This document shows, piece by piece, positions 36,658 to 44,713 of a DNA stretch of 64,000 nucleotides. Within the stretch, counting starts at the first letter, position 1, and each line of letters begins with the position of its first letter. Source of the stretch: Paraclostridium ghonii (GTDB lineage Bacteria > Bacillota > Clostridia > Peptostreptococcales > Peptostreptococcaceae); assembly GCF_030815085.1 (NCBI RefSeq), contig NZ_JAUSWG010000001.1; one strand, 5' to 3'. The notes below the pieces were generated by a model that saw only the letters and a program-made list of their open reading frames with translations, had not been told where the DNA came from and searched no databases. The position numbers were made by a program, and so were the translations under genes.

Positions 36658-37086
36658 TTAATTTTTTAAACAGTTTTCACAAAGCACATTTACATCATCA
36701 TAAGTTTCGCGTCCAAAGTTATCATTTATATGATATACATCTAAGTTTTCATTACATCCGCACTTACTACATTCATAATCATAGTAATCTAAAGCTTTTT
36801 CTTTAAATATTTGCCAATGTAAAGATTTTAAGTAAGATGTATAATCAACTCTAATATTTGCTTCTAAAAATTTTAGGTATAATGTATTTAAATCTATATT
36901 GTTTAAATTAGTATATTCAGGATCAAAATTTTCACATAAATCTCCATTTAAAGGAGTACTATTTGAAAGCACACATTTAATATCATAAGTAAAATTATCA
37001 TTAGGACCCTCTAAAGAAAGATGACTACAGTATGAGCAACATTTTTTCGGTAGTTTTTCTTCTAAAACTCGTATCTTTGTATTCAT
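36658..37086 (-). CDS. HNH-like zinc protein, function unknown
   Basis: A 142-residue protein. The N-terminal part has cysteines (KKCCSYCSHLS, IKCVLSN, LCENFDPEY). The C-terminus looks like an HNH/McrA-type nuclease zinc finger: YECSKCGCNENLDVYHINDNFGRETYDDVNVLCENCL. This is C-x2-C, His, Asn, then C-x2-C. The second His of the HNH triad is not obvious, so activity is unsure. The ribosome site GGGAGG lies upstream of ATG 37086. It sits with DUF1540 in an accessory stretch. A transfer origin is possible but not shown. Confidence 0.65.
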   Translation of the reverse strand: MNTKIRVLEEKLPKKCCSYCSHLSLEGPNDNFTYDIKCVLSNSTPLNGDLCENFDPEYTNLNNIDLNTLYLKFLEANIRVDYTSYLKSLHWQIFKEKALDYYDYECSKCGCNENLDVYHINDNFGRETYDDVNVLCENCLKN

Positions 37087-37242
37087 AAATTTATCCTCCC
37101 CAAAATAGTTATTTGTACAAGTATATTAAAAAAATTCTAGTATTATGATAAAAATAATATGACAAAATATTTATTTCAAAGGATTAACAAAACATTAAAA
37201 CGAAATAATTAGTATTATGAAAATATTTATGTGAGGAATATT

Positions 37243-38241
37243 ATGAGAACTATTGAATTTAATAAATTAAGAAAAATTGCGAATAAAGAAGTTAATAATC
37301 GACTAAATGATAATAATTTAAAATATATAAACTTATATGAATTTAATAAATACATAAAAACAGACGAAATTTTAGATTTAAAAACTGTAAACAATTCTAA
37401 ATTTGAAAATAAAAAGTTAAAAGACATACAATTTGAAAATATAGAATTTTTAAATTGTAGTTTTGAAAATAGCATTTTTATAAATTGTAAATTTTACAAA
37501 GTTAAGTTTACAAATTGTAGTTTCAAAAACTCAATATTAAAATATAATAAATTAAATAACATAGTGATTGAATGTAGCAATTTAAAGAAAGGTATTTTTA
37601 TAAATTGTCATATAGATTATATAACAATTAAAGATTGTGATTTAAAAGCATTTAAATTAACAGAATCTTATATATATAATTTAGAATTTGATGATAGTTT
37701 AGTAACTAAATTTAACGAAGATACTTTTTTTGATGAGTTAAACAATGAAAGTTATGAAAGTTGTTATAAATTTTATAGAGCTATAGCTTATAAATTTCAA
37801 GAAAATAACTTACTAGCTAAATACGGTGAATACTTATATATGTATAAATATATAGAACGAAAAACTTTAAAAGGTATAAATAGATTTAAATCAAAGGCAT
37901 TTTGGTTAATATGCGGATATGGAGAAAGACCTACATATGCACTTATAACATCTTTAGAGATTATATTTATATTTACAATATTATATCTTATCTTTGGGCT
38001 TAAAATTGGAAGTGAAATAATATCATATAAAGAGTTATTTTTTACAGAAAAGCCTACAAATGTAATGATAGATGATTTTGTAAGGGCATTTCATTTTAGC
38101 ATAGTAACATTTACAACTGTAGGCTATGGAGATATAACTCCATTTGGATATAGTATATTTTTATCAGGAATAGAGATGTTTTTAGGAGTAACTATGGTTG
38201 GGATTTGGACAGCGACACTTGCAAGAAAAATAAATAGATAA
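37243..38241 (+). CDS. pentapeptide-repeat protein fused to a potassium channel pore
   Basis: A 332-residue two-part protein. Residues about 50-155 form pentapeptide repeats of the A(D/N)LxX kind (FENIEFLNCSFENSIFINCKF), which fold as a right-handed beta-helix. After a helical linker two transmembrane helices flank the selectivity filter TFTTVGYGDITPFG (about 290-303), the TVGYGD of potassium channels. The start ATG 37243 follows GTGAGG. This is a small two-TM Kcs/Ion_trans_2-type pore with a cytosolic pentapeptide sensor or anchor. The ligand is unknown. It is not coupled to neighbours and has its own terminator. Confidence 0.85.
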   Translation: MRTIEFNKLRKIANKEVNNRLNDNNLKYINLYEFNKYIKTDEILDLKTVNNSKFENKKLKDIQFENIEFLNCSFENSIFINCKFYKVKFTNCSFKNSILKYNKLNNIVIECSNLKKGIFINCHIDYITIKDCDLKAFKLTESYIYNLEFDDSLVTKFNEDTFFDELNNESYESCYKFYRAIAYKFQENNLLAKYGEYLYMYKYIERKTLKGINRFKSKAFWLICGYGERPTYALITSLEIIFIFTILYLIFGLKIGSEIISYKELFFTEKPTNVMIDDFVRAFHFSIVTFTTVGYGDITPFGYSIFLSGIEMFLGVTMVGIWTATLARKINR

Positions 38242-38247
38242 AAGTAG

Positions 38248-38287
38248 AATAAAATAGCTGCCTTGAAAAAGGTAGCTATTTTATTTC
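38248..38287 (+). terminator. intrinsic terminator after the channel gene
   Basis: A 17-bp stem (38248-38264 with 38269-38285) with one G-T pair and a GAAA loop; the descending arm is T-rich. Confidence 0.8.
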
Positions 38288-38423
38288 TTCAAATAAAATT
38301 CATTTACTATTTTAAAATTTGTAGTATAATATTGACTTATATAAAAAATGATTTATCACAAAATTAAAATTATGAATATATAATATATTTGTGTTTATGT
38401 TGTGAAAGAAAGGTGATGATAGT

Positions 38424-38951
38424 GTGAAAAAACTATTATGTTTACTACTAGTAGTTTTGACTATGGGAACTATGTACTATTTTTCAAGTCAAGAAGGAGA
38501 TATGTCAAAACACCAATCGGATACAGCAGTTAATGTAATTGACAATATAAGATCAGAAATAACTTTAAAAAATAATAAGATAATAAGTGTAAAAGAAAAA
38601 GTTTTTAATGAACTTAAGCAATATGGAGATAAAGGATACGTAGTTAGAAAAATTGCTCATTTTAGTATATATGCAGCTATAGGATTTTCTATAAGCTTAT
38701 TTGTATATGTACTCACTAAAAGGATATACATATCTAGTATTGTAGCTATGATAGCAAGTATTTCATATGCTTATTACGATGAAATGAGACAGCTAGCTGT
38801 AGATGGAAGAGTAGGTAGTATGAAAGATGTGATTATAGACGCATCAGGAGCATTTACAGGGATTTTAATACTATTTACAATAGTGATTGTATTTAAAGGA
38901 ATTAGAGGTTTTTTCAACTTTGTATTTAAAAGACAAAGCAAAGCTGTATAG
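38424..38951 (+). CDS. VanZ family membrane protein
   Basis: A 175-residue protein with a GTG start after AAAGGTG. The N-terminal helix MKKLLCLLLVVLTMGTMYYFSSQ is followed by an external loop. Then the VanZ signature VRKIAHFSIYAAIGF and two or three helices with YDEMRQLAVDGRVGSMKDVIIDASG appear. VanZ proteins are linked to low-level teicoplanin resistance, but most clostridial relatives have unknown roles, so resistance should not be assumed. It is monocistronic and ended by a perfect hairpin. Confidence 0.88.
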   Translation: MKKLLCLLLVVLTMGTMYYFSSQEGDMSKHQSDTAVNVIDNIRSEITLKNNKIISVKEKVFNELKQYGDKGYVVRKIAHFSIYAAIGFSISLFVYVLTKRIYISSIVAMIASISYAYYDEMRQLAVDGRVGSMKDVIIDASGAFTGILILFTIVIVFKGIRGFFNFVFKRQSKAV

Positions 38952-38971
38952 TATTTATTGATAATGTTTTT

Positions 38972-39017
38972 ATGGGAGTATATATAAGTTTCTTATATAT
39001 ACTCCCATTTTGCTTTT
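38972..39017 (+). terminator. intrinsic terminator after the vanZ-like gene
   Basis: A perfect 17-bp stem (38972-38988 with 38992-39008) with a 3-nt loop, followed by TTTGCTTTT. Confidence 0.85.
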
Positions 39018-39061
39018 GATAATTAAAAATTGTATTACGTTTAAATATAATAATTAAAATT

Positions 39062-39121
39062 ATTGACCGAGTAAATAAAAAATGGTAAAATTTAAATATA
39101 TTGACTGAGTAAATAAAAAAT
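39062..39121 (+). repeat. tandem 22-bp repeats and promoter before the XRE gene
   Basis: A 22-bp sequence beginning ATTGACCGAG (39062-39083) recurs at 39100-39121 with one change (ATTGACTGAG), 38 bp apart. The first copy contains -35 TTGACC, and TAAAAT lies 17 bp after it, so the repeats overlap and follow a promoter. This arrangement suits autoregulation by the downstream XRE-type protein. Confidence 0.6.
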
Positions 39122-39170
39122 TCGTTTGGCTAATATAAATAGCAAATAACTCAAAATAGGAGGCCAAAAC

Positions 39171-39764
39171 TTGAATGGGTTAAACTTCATATTAAACCTT
39201 TATGACATGCAGTATATAAAGCTTGCTGAAATACTTGGAATTAACAAGCAAAATATAACCATGTGGGTTAAAGGTAAACAAAAAGTACCAAAAAAATACA
39301 TCCCTATCCTAGAAGAAATATTTAATATAGATAAAGAATATTTTTCAAAGGAATTAACAGAAATAGATAAATTAGAAATACAAAAAGAAAAATTAAAGCA
39401 AGACCTAAAGCCAATAATAAGCAAGAAAGAGCAAGAATTTTCTATAGGTGAAATAAATAATATAATAGAAAAACCTATTTATGATAAAGAAGAAATGAAC
39501 TCTATAGAAAGAGAAATAGAAAAAGCAAAATTAGCTCAAAGATTTAAAGAATGTATGGATATAGTAGATAATAATCCATATATGGATACCTATAATCTTA
39601 TTGTTGAACTTATGGAAAAATTCCCACATGAAATAGTACTTCATAAAACAATAGAAGCACTATCTCATTATTATAAAGTTCTACCAGATTGTGGGAGTAA
39701 TGATCCAGAACAAGATGATTTTGAAGAAGAAATTATGGAAGTATTTGAAAATAATGAATATTAA
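39171..39764 (+). CDS. XRE-type helix-turn-helix protein with coiled-coil tail
   Basis: A 197-residue protein starting at TTG 39171, 7 nt after AGGAGG. The N-terminal HTH (about 10-45, QYIKLAEILGINKQNITMWVKGKQKVPKKYIPILEEIF) is Cro/CI-like. A lysine/glutamate-rich coiled coil (about 60-130) and a C-terminal acidic helical region of unknown family follow. It stands before the DUF3791/DUF3990 genes and after tandem repeats that may be its operators. A regulator or antitoxin role is inferred from context. Confidence 0.65.
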   Translation: MNGLNFILNLYDMQYIKLAEILGINKQNITMWVKGKQKVPKKYIPILEEIFNIDKEYFSKELTEIDKLEIQKEKLKQDLKPIISKKEQEFSIGEINNIIEKPIYDKEEMNSIEREIEKAKLAQRFKECMDIVDNNPYMDTYNLIVELMEKFPHEIVLHKTIEALSHYYKVLPDCGSNDPEQDDFEEEIMEVFENNEY

Positions 39765-39886
39765 CATTAGCAGGTTATGAAAGAACATATCAAATACAAG
39801 CAAGGTCATTATATATAATACAATTAAAGAAAATTTTAAAATACAAATATTAAAAATTATGAAAAATCAAGGAGTGTGTCTATAAG

Positions 39887-40102
39887 TTGAACGAAAAAAT
39901 ACTTGAATTCACTATATTTTGTATAGATAGCCTAGCAGAATATCTAAAAAAAGATACAAAAGAAATTTATAAATTATTAAAATATGATACAGATATTATT
40001 GATAACTATATAATACCATGCTATGAACCACTTCATACACAAAGTAAATCATATATAATTCAAGACTTAATAGACGTATTAAAAGAAAGAGGGGCATTAT
40101 AG
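39887..40102 (+). CDS. DUF3791 family small protein
   Basis: A 71-residue protein with TTG start 39887; a GGAG lies rather far upstream, so the start is uncertain. The content is helical: FTIFCIDSLAEYLKKDTKEIYKLL ... YIIPCYEPLHTQSKSYIIQDLIDVLKERG. It resembles DUF3791, which is regularly found next to DUF3990. Its stop overlaps the next start by one base, so the two are translationally coupled. In toxin-antitoxin terms it would be an antitoxin or adaptor, which is an inference. Confidence 0.65.
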   Translation: MNEKILEFTIFCIDSLAEYLKKDTKEIYKLLKYDTDIIDNYIIPCYEPLHTQSKSYIIQDLIDVLKERGAL

Positions 40103-40596
40103 TGAAACTATATCATGGATCATATTGTGAAGTTAAAAACCCTGATATATCATTTTCAAGAGATTCTCTAGATTTCGGTAAAGGATTTTATTTAACAGAT
40201 ATAAAAAAACAAGCGCTTGATTGGATAGATAGATTTATACAAAGAGGAAAGTCTGGTTGCTTAAATAGCTATACTATAAATTTAGATGAAATTAAAAGTA
40301 AATATAGAACTAAAGAGTTTTTAAGTTATGATATGGGCTGGCTAGATTTTATACTAGATTGTAGGAATGGAAGTAAAGTATACCTTGAGTACGATGTAAT
40401 AATAGGTGGTATAGCAGATGATAAAGTTTATAACAACATTGAACTATATGAATATGAATTAATTACAAAAGAAGAAGCTCTAAAACGCTTAAAATATCAT
40501 AAACCAAATAATCAAATATGCATAACAAATCAAGAGATATTAGATATATATTTAGAGTTTAATGAATGTGAGGCGATAAGTGATGGAAGCAAATAA
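40102..40596 (+). CDS. DUF3990 family putative ADP-ribosyltransferase-fold protein
   Basis: A 164-residue protein with a GTG start. The N-terminal LYHGSYCEVKNPDISF and the SLDFGKGFYLTDIKKQALDW motif correspond to the His and Tyr of the H-Y-x ADP-ribosyltransferase fold. A later glutamate-containing segment KVYLEYDVIIGG may supply the third position. DUF3990 has been placed among ART-like effectors by family analysis. It is flanked on both sides by DUF3791-like genes, and its start overlaps the first. It is a candidate toxin or protein/nucleic-acid modifier, with no experimental evidence here. Confidence 0.7.
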   Translation: MKLYHGSYCEVKNPDISFSRDSLDFGKGFYLTDIKKQALDWIDRFIQRGKSGCLNSYTINLDEIKSKYRTKEFLSYDMGWLDFILDCRNGSKVYLEYDVIIGGIADDKVYNNIELYEYELITKEEALKRLKYHKPNNQICITNQEILDIYLEFNECEAISDGSK

Positions 40597-40813
40597 AGTA
40601 TTACTTCAGAAAATGTATACTAAGATAATCATAGAATTTTCAAAGCAAACTGGAAAGAGTATAGAAGATAGTATGGATTATTTTTATAAATCAAGAACAT
40701 ATGACTTAGTAAGAGTTGGAGTATCCGATATGCATTGTAGAGGGTATAAATATTTAGCAGATGAGTTAATGCTAGAATATGGATTTAAAAATCATAAAGG
40801 TTATATCAATTAA
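40583..40813 (+). CDS. second DUF3791-like small protein
   Basis: A 76-residue protein from ATG 40583 (GTG 40580 also possible); GAGG is 9 nt upstream and inside the DUF3990 gene, which it overlaps by 14 nt. The content MYTKIIIEFSKQTGKSIEDSMDYFYKSRTYDLVR ... CRGYKYLADELMLEYG resembles DUF3791. It completes a DUF3791-DUF3990-DUF3791 triplet ended by a perfect hairpin. Confidence 0.65.
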   Translation: MEANKVLLQKMYTKIIIEFSKQTGKSIEDSMDYFYKSRTYDLVRVGVSDMHCRGYKYLADELMLEYGFKNHKGYIN

Positions 40814-40852
40814 GCAACAAGTATTTTTATGATTTTACATGAAAGATAAAGC

Positions 40853-40890
40853 AAAGAAGCTGTATAGAAAAAAATCTATACAGCTTCTTT
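40853..40890. terminator. bidirectional terminator
   Basis: A perfect 16-bp stem AAAGAAGCTGTATAGA/TCTATACAGCTTCTTT with six A in the loop lies between the convergent DUF3791 gene and the ECF gene. Confidence 0.82.
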
Positions 40891-40915
40891 AAAAGAGTGC
40901 TTTAAAAAGGTTATA

Positions 40916-41482
40916 TTATGAAACTTTATAAGTCTGTTTAGAAAACTGAGATATAAAGTTTTTTGGCATTTTACTTAAGAAATAAACTACTAAAATACAA
41001 GATAAAGGTTTATCTACTATATTACTAATAATTCTAGGTATAAAAGCAGCTGTGAAAATTTGTTGACCAGACTGCATTAAAAATCCAACTAGCAAATCTG
41101 CACCACTTCCGCTTAATCCACCAAATAATAGTATTGATATAGGTGTTCCGATTAATGGGCAAACTACAGCTAATAATAAGCCTGTAAGTATAGCCTCTTT
41201 GTAACCAAATGATTTTTTCTTTGCTATAAACCCAACTATAACACCTAGAGCTATATTAACCAAAGCAAATGGTATATTCGTAGGGTCTGATATTACGCCG
41301 AGAACTAAGTTTGTTCCACCACCTATAAGTGCGCCCCAAAGTGGACCTAAAACAACCGCACCAAGGACTGTTCCAACGGTATCTAAAAATAGAAATGGGA
41401 TATTTAGCATATCAACAAACATACCAAATACTATATTTACTAATATACACATTGCACTAAATGTTATTTTCTTTGTATTCAT
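40916..41482 (-). CDS. ECF transporter S component, CD3073-like
   Basis: A 188-residue integral membrane protein with about six helices. The first (TFSAMCILVNIVFGMFVDML) and the loop FLDTVGTVLGAVVLGPLWGALIGGGTNLVLG are typical of substrate-binding S components of group II ECF importers. It needs the shared EcfAA'T module encoded elsewhere. A strong GGAGGAA lies upstream of ATG 41482. I recall clostridial homologues called CD3073. The divergent neighbour is a TudS-like desulfidase, so a thio-base or related ligand is a fair hypothesis. Confidence 0.78.
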   Translation of the reverse strand: MNTKKITFSAMCILVNIVFGMFVDMLNIPFLFLDTVGTVLGAVVLGPLWGALIGGGTNLVLGVISDPTNIPFALVNIALGVIVGFIAKKKSFGYKEAILTGLLLAVVCPLIGTPISILLFGGLSGSGADLLVGFLMQSGQQIFTAAFIPRIISNIVDKPLSCILVVYFLSKMPKNFISQFSKQTYKVS

Positions 41483-41658
41483 GATGGCAAGTTCCTCCGA
41501 AGTTAAATTATTAGTATATAATCAATATTAATACAAAATTAATAATAATTGAAATAGAAAATATTTATAGTTTAATTGTCTAAAATAGCAAAAAACTATA
41601 ACCTGGAAAATGTTCACTATGATAAGATAAAAATATTAATAAAATTAAGGAGAATTCT

Positions 41659-42192
41659 ATGGAAAGAAAAAGGGAAATAGTAGTTTTAAGTCACTGTATA
41701 CTAAACTGTAATTCTAAGGTTGAGGGATTATCTAACGAAAAAGGATCTCATAATATTGCATTAAAATTTTTAAATGAAGGATACGGGATAATTCAATTAC
41801 CTTGTCCAGAAATGATTATGTATGGAATTAAAAGATGGGGTCATGTAAAAGAACAGTTTGATAATTTGTTTTATAGAAATCAGTGTAAAATTATGCTAGA
41901 ACCTTACATAAAACAATTTGAAAACTATATAAAGAATAATTATAAAATAAAAGCTATTATAGCTATAGATGGAAGCCCTAGTTGTGGGTATAATAAAACT
42001 TGTAGTTCTGATAATTGGTATGGAGAACTCAGTGGATGTAATAATTTATTAGAAAAAATAAATGACATAAAAATGGTAAATGAAAAAGGCATTTTTATTG
42101 AAGAATTAGAAAATTTATTATGTGAAAATAATTTAGAAATACCAATTATAGGATTAGATGAAAGTAGAGGACTAGATATAAGTGAAATTTAA
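41659..42192 (+). CDS. TudS-related putative desulfidase, CD3072-like
   Basis: A 177-residue cytosolic protein of the DUF523/TudS type. TudS enzymes use a three-cysteine [4Fe-4S] cluster to remove sulfur from thiouracil. The visible cysteines are HCILNC (C13, C17), QLPCPEM (C49) and GSPSCGYNKTC. The last motif is the DUF523-like signature. ATG 41659 has AAGGAG upstream. The gene faces the ECF S component across a 175-base gap, an arrangement I recall from Clostridioides (CD3072/CD3073). The substrate is inferred, not shown. Confidence 0.78.
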   Translation: MERKREIVVLSHCILNCNSKVEGLSNEKGSHNIALKFLNEGYGIIQLPCPEMIMYGIKRWGHVKEQFDNLFYRNQCKIMLEPYIKQFENYIKNNYKIKAIIAIDGSPSCGYNKTCSSDNWYGELSGCNNLLEKINDIKMVNEKGIFIEELENLLCENNLEIPIIGLDESRGLDISEI

Positions 42193-42218
42193 ATATATTT
42201 AACTTATATAGATAAGTT

Positions 42219-42248
42219 GGGATAAATGAAGAAAATATTCATTTATCC
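42219..42248. terminator. bidirectional hairpin between the TudS-like and treR genes
   Basis: An 11-bp stem GGATAAATGAA/TTCATTTATCC with a 7-nt loop lies between convergent genes. The T tail is poor. Confidence 0.55.
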
Positions 42249-42280
42249 TACTAAACAAGTATTTTATAGATTTAAAATGT

Positions 42281-43000
42281 TTACTTGTGAAAACGTCGAG
42301 CAAAAGTATTGAATTTAAACCTATCTGGCCTATGCCTAGACTGGGTATATTCAAATAAGGTTCCATCATCTAAGTATACATAATTACTAATAACAGCAAC
42401 TAAGTCAGAGTCATTTAAATCAAGATATTTTTTATCGATATCACAAGCAGGCTCAACAGAAATAACTTTCTGAGCACCACTTATCTTTAAATTAAGTTTA
42501 TTTTCAATAAAATCATAAATAGATCCATATGCTATATCTTTAGTAAGTCCTTTCACAACATTTGAATTAAAATAGTTAATATCTAATATAACATTTTCAT
42601 TATCTATATTTCTAACTCTAAATATTTTTATTGCATTTGAATTAACTAAAAAATTACTTTTCTTAGCTAAATCTTCATCAATTATAACATTATCAAATAA
42701 CGGAATAGATGTATGATAACTTAAATTATTACACTCTGAGACTTCCTTAAAACTTTGTAGGCCTCCTACTAAAAAGTTAAGAGGTTGTTTTTCTAAAACA
42801 AACACCCCTTTTCCGTGTACACTTGTAACTAATCCATCCGAAGCTAACATATCCAAAGATCTTCTAACGGTATTTCTGCTTACATTAAATAAAGATGATA
42901 ATTCATTTTCAGAGGGTAGCTTTTTCCCATCTTCAAACTCATTAGATTCTATTTTATCCTTCAAGTAATTATATATATTTAAATATTTATTTACAGCCAT
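42281..43000 (-). CDS. treR: trehalose operon repressor (GntR/UTRA family)
   Basis: A 239-residue regulator with the GntR winged helix (about 8-66, SENELSSLFNVSRNTVRRSLDMLASDGLVTSVHGKGVFV) and a C-terminal UTRA ligand-binding domain. It is divergent from treB and sits next to two perfect palindromes. In Bacillus TreR binds such sites and is released by trehalose 6-phosphate. AGGATG precedes ATG 43000. The same control is expected here. Confidence 0.9.
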   Translation of the reverse strand: MAVNKYLNIYNYLKDKIESNEFEDGKKLPSENELSSLFNVSRNTVRRSLDMLASDGLVTSVHGKGVFVLEKQPLNFLVGGLQSFKEVSECNNLSYHTSIPLFDNVIIDEDLAKKSNFLVNSNAIKIFRVRNIDNENVILDINYFNSNVVKGLTKDIAYGSIYDFIENKLNLKISGAQKVISVEPACDIDKKYLDLNDSDLVAVISNYVYLDDGTLFEYTQSRHRPDRFKFNTFARRFHK

Positions 43001-43082
43001 ATAAACATCCTTTCTACAAAAAAATAAAACATCGCCTTTATTATTATATCAATTAAAATAAGTGTAGTCAGCAAAAAAGAAG

Positions 43083-43130
43083 AACTTGTTTAAACAAGTT
43101 GTTGACAAACTTGTTTAAACAAGTTAAAAT
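43083..43130 (+). promoter_or_regulatory. treB promoter with two perfect TreR operators
   Basis: Two identical 18-bp palindromes AACTTGTTTAAACAAGTT lie at 43083-43100 and 43108-43125, with centres 25 bp apart. The -35 TTGACA (43102-43107) sits between them and the -10 TAAAAT at 43125-43130, so the second operator fills the 17-bp spacer exactly. TreR binding there would block RNA polymerase. Confidence 0.88.
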
Positions 43131-43137
43131 AAATCCA

Positions 43138-43153
43138 AAGAAAACGTTTCTAA
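43138..43153 (+). promoter_or_regulatory. candidate catabolite-response element
   Basis: AAGAAAACGTTTCTAA resembles a CcpA cre site with about two mismatches and lies just downstream of the treB -10. CcpA binding would repress the operon when glucose is present. Confidence 0.4.
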
Positions 43154-43177
43154 ATATGCTGATATGGAGGTAAAGAC

Positions 43178-44590
43178 ATGGGAAAATATGAAAAAGAAGC
43201 TTTAGACATTATAAAATTAGTTGGATGTGAAGAAAATATTGCAAGTTTATCTCATTGTGTAACTAGGCTAAGGTTTGTTTTAAAAGATGAATCTAAGGCT
43301 GATAAGAAAAGTCTTGAAAAGTTATCAATAGTTAAAGGAGTATTTACAAACGCTGGACAATTTCAGGTTGTAATTGGTTCAGGAGTAAAAGATGTATACG
43401 AGGAAATAATTCAAGCGAGTGATATAAAAGCTGCTACTAAAGAAGAAGTTAAAAGTGCAGCAAAACAAAATATGAGTTTTATGGAAAGAGTTATATCTGG
43501 ATTTGCAGAAATATTTGTACCTATACTACCTGCTATAATAACAGGTGGGTTAATGCTAGGATTTAGGAATATAATAGGTGATTTAGCTATATTTGGAAAT
43601 GGAAAAGAAACATTAACCCAATTGTATCCTGTATTAAATGAAGTAAACAGTTTTTTATGGGTAATATGTGAAGCTATATTCCACTTCCTTCCTGTTGCTA
43701 TTACCTGGTCAACAGTTAAAAAGTTTGGGGGATCTGAAGTTTTAGGAATTATATTAGGTATAACATTAGTATCACCTCAGCTATTAAATGCGTATGGATA
43801 CGCAGAAGCGGCAGCTAATGGCACTGTTCCATTTTGGGATTTTGGAATATTTACAATACAAAAAGTAGGATATCAAGCACAAGTAATACCAGCTATGTTA
43901 TCAGGTATATTTTTAGCTAAGTTAGAAACGAACCTTCGTAAGTACATACCTGATACTTTAAAAATGATAATAATTCCTTTTGTAGTATTAACAGTAACTG
44001 TATTGCTTTCTTATACAATAATAGGACCGATATCTCGTACATTAGGCGATGGGATAGCGATGTTTTTCAATCAATTATTAACAGGACCATTTAAACTAAT
44101 AGGAGCTATAATATTTGGAGTATTATATGCACCACTAGTTGTAACAGGACTACATCATACTTTCTTAGCTGTAGACTTACAGTTAATTTCAACTGGAGGA
44201 ACTATGATATGGCCTTTAATAGCACTAAGCAATATAGCTCAAGGATCAGCTGCAATGGCAATGTTTATACTTTATAAACATGATGCAAAAATGAAATCTA
44301 TGTCATTATCAGCAGGAATATCTGCATATCTAGGAGTAACAGAGCCTGCAATGTTTGGTGTAAACTTAAAGTATAAGTATGCTTTTTATGCAGCATTAAT
44401 AGGTTCAGCAACAGCAGCAACTGTATCTATATCTACAGGGGTTTTAGCCAATTCAATAGGAATAGGAGGACTTCCAGCGTTTTTAGCAATACAACCACAG
44501 TATTGGGTTAACTATATATTAGCAATGATAGTTGCTATAATAGTACCATTCGTTTTAACTATGGTTTTCCATAAATATAGAAAGCAATAA
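43178..44590 (+). CDS. treB: PTS trehalose-specific EIIBC component
   Basis: TreB imports trehalose and phosphorylates it to trehalose 6-phosphate. The 470-residue protein has the IIB domain with phospho-Cys27 in LSHCVTRLRF and a IIC membrane domain of about ten helices (FVPILPAIITGGLMLGF, VVTGLHHTFLAVDLQLI). No IIA domain follows, so it depends on a glucose-type EIIA encoded elsewhere. A TGGAGGT ribosome site is 8 nt before ATG. The gene is followed by treC after 123 bases. Confidence 0.95.
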   Translation: MGKYEKEALDIIKLVGCEENIASLSHCVTRLRFVLKDESKADKKSLEKLSIVKGVFTNAGQFQVVIGSGVKDVYEEIIQASDIKAATKEEVKSAAKQNMSFMERVISGFAEIFVPILPAIITGGLMLGFRNIIGDLAIFGNGKETLTQLYPVLNEVNSFLWVICEAIFHFLPVAITWSTVKKFGGSEVLGIILGITLVSPQLLNAYGYAEAAANGTVPFWDFGIFTIQKVGYQAQVIPAMLSGIFLAKLETNLRKYIPDTLKMIIIPFVVLTVTVLLSYTIIGPISRTLGDGIAMFFNQLLTGPFKLIGAIIFGVLYAPLVVTGLHHTFLAVDLQLISTGGTMIWPLIALSNIAQGSAAMAMFILYKHDAKMKSMSLSAGISAYLGVTEPAMFGVNLKYKYAFYAALIGSATAATVSISTGVLANSIGIGGLPAFLAIQPQYWVNYILAMIVAIIVPFVLTMVFHKYRKQ

Positions 44591-44713
44591 ATATAAAAAA
44601 AAGATATTAATAAAAATTTACATTAATAATCTACTAAATATAATATAGAAAATAAATTTAAGACATTGTAAAGTGAGAGTTTACAGTTAAAGTTACAAAG
44701 AGGTGAAAGTTTT

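Noticed and set aside
38424..38951. VanZ-like gene as a glycopeptide resistance determinant
   Set aside because: It stands alone, without vanHAX or a VanRS system; most VanZ-family proteins in clostridia have no known link to resistance.
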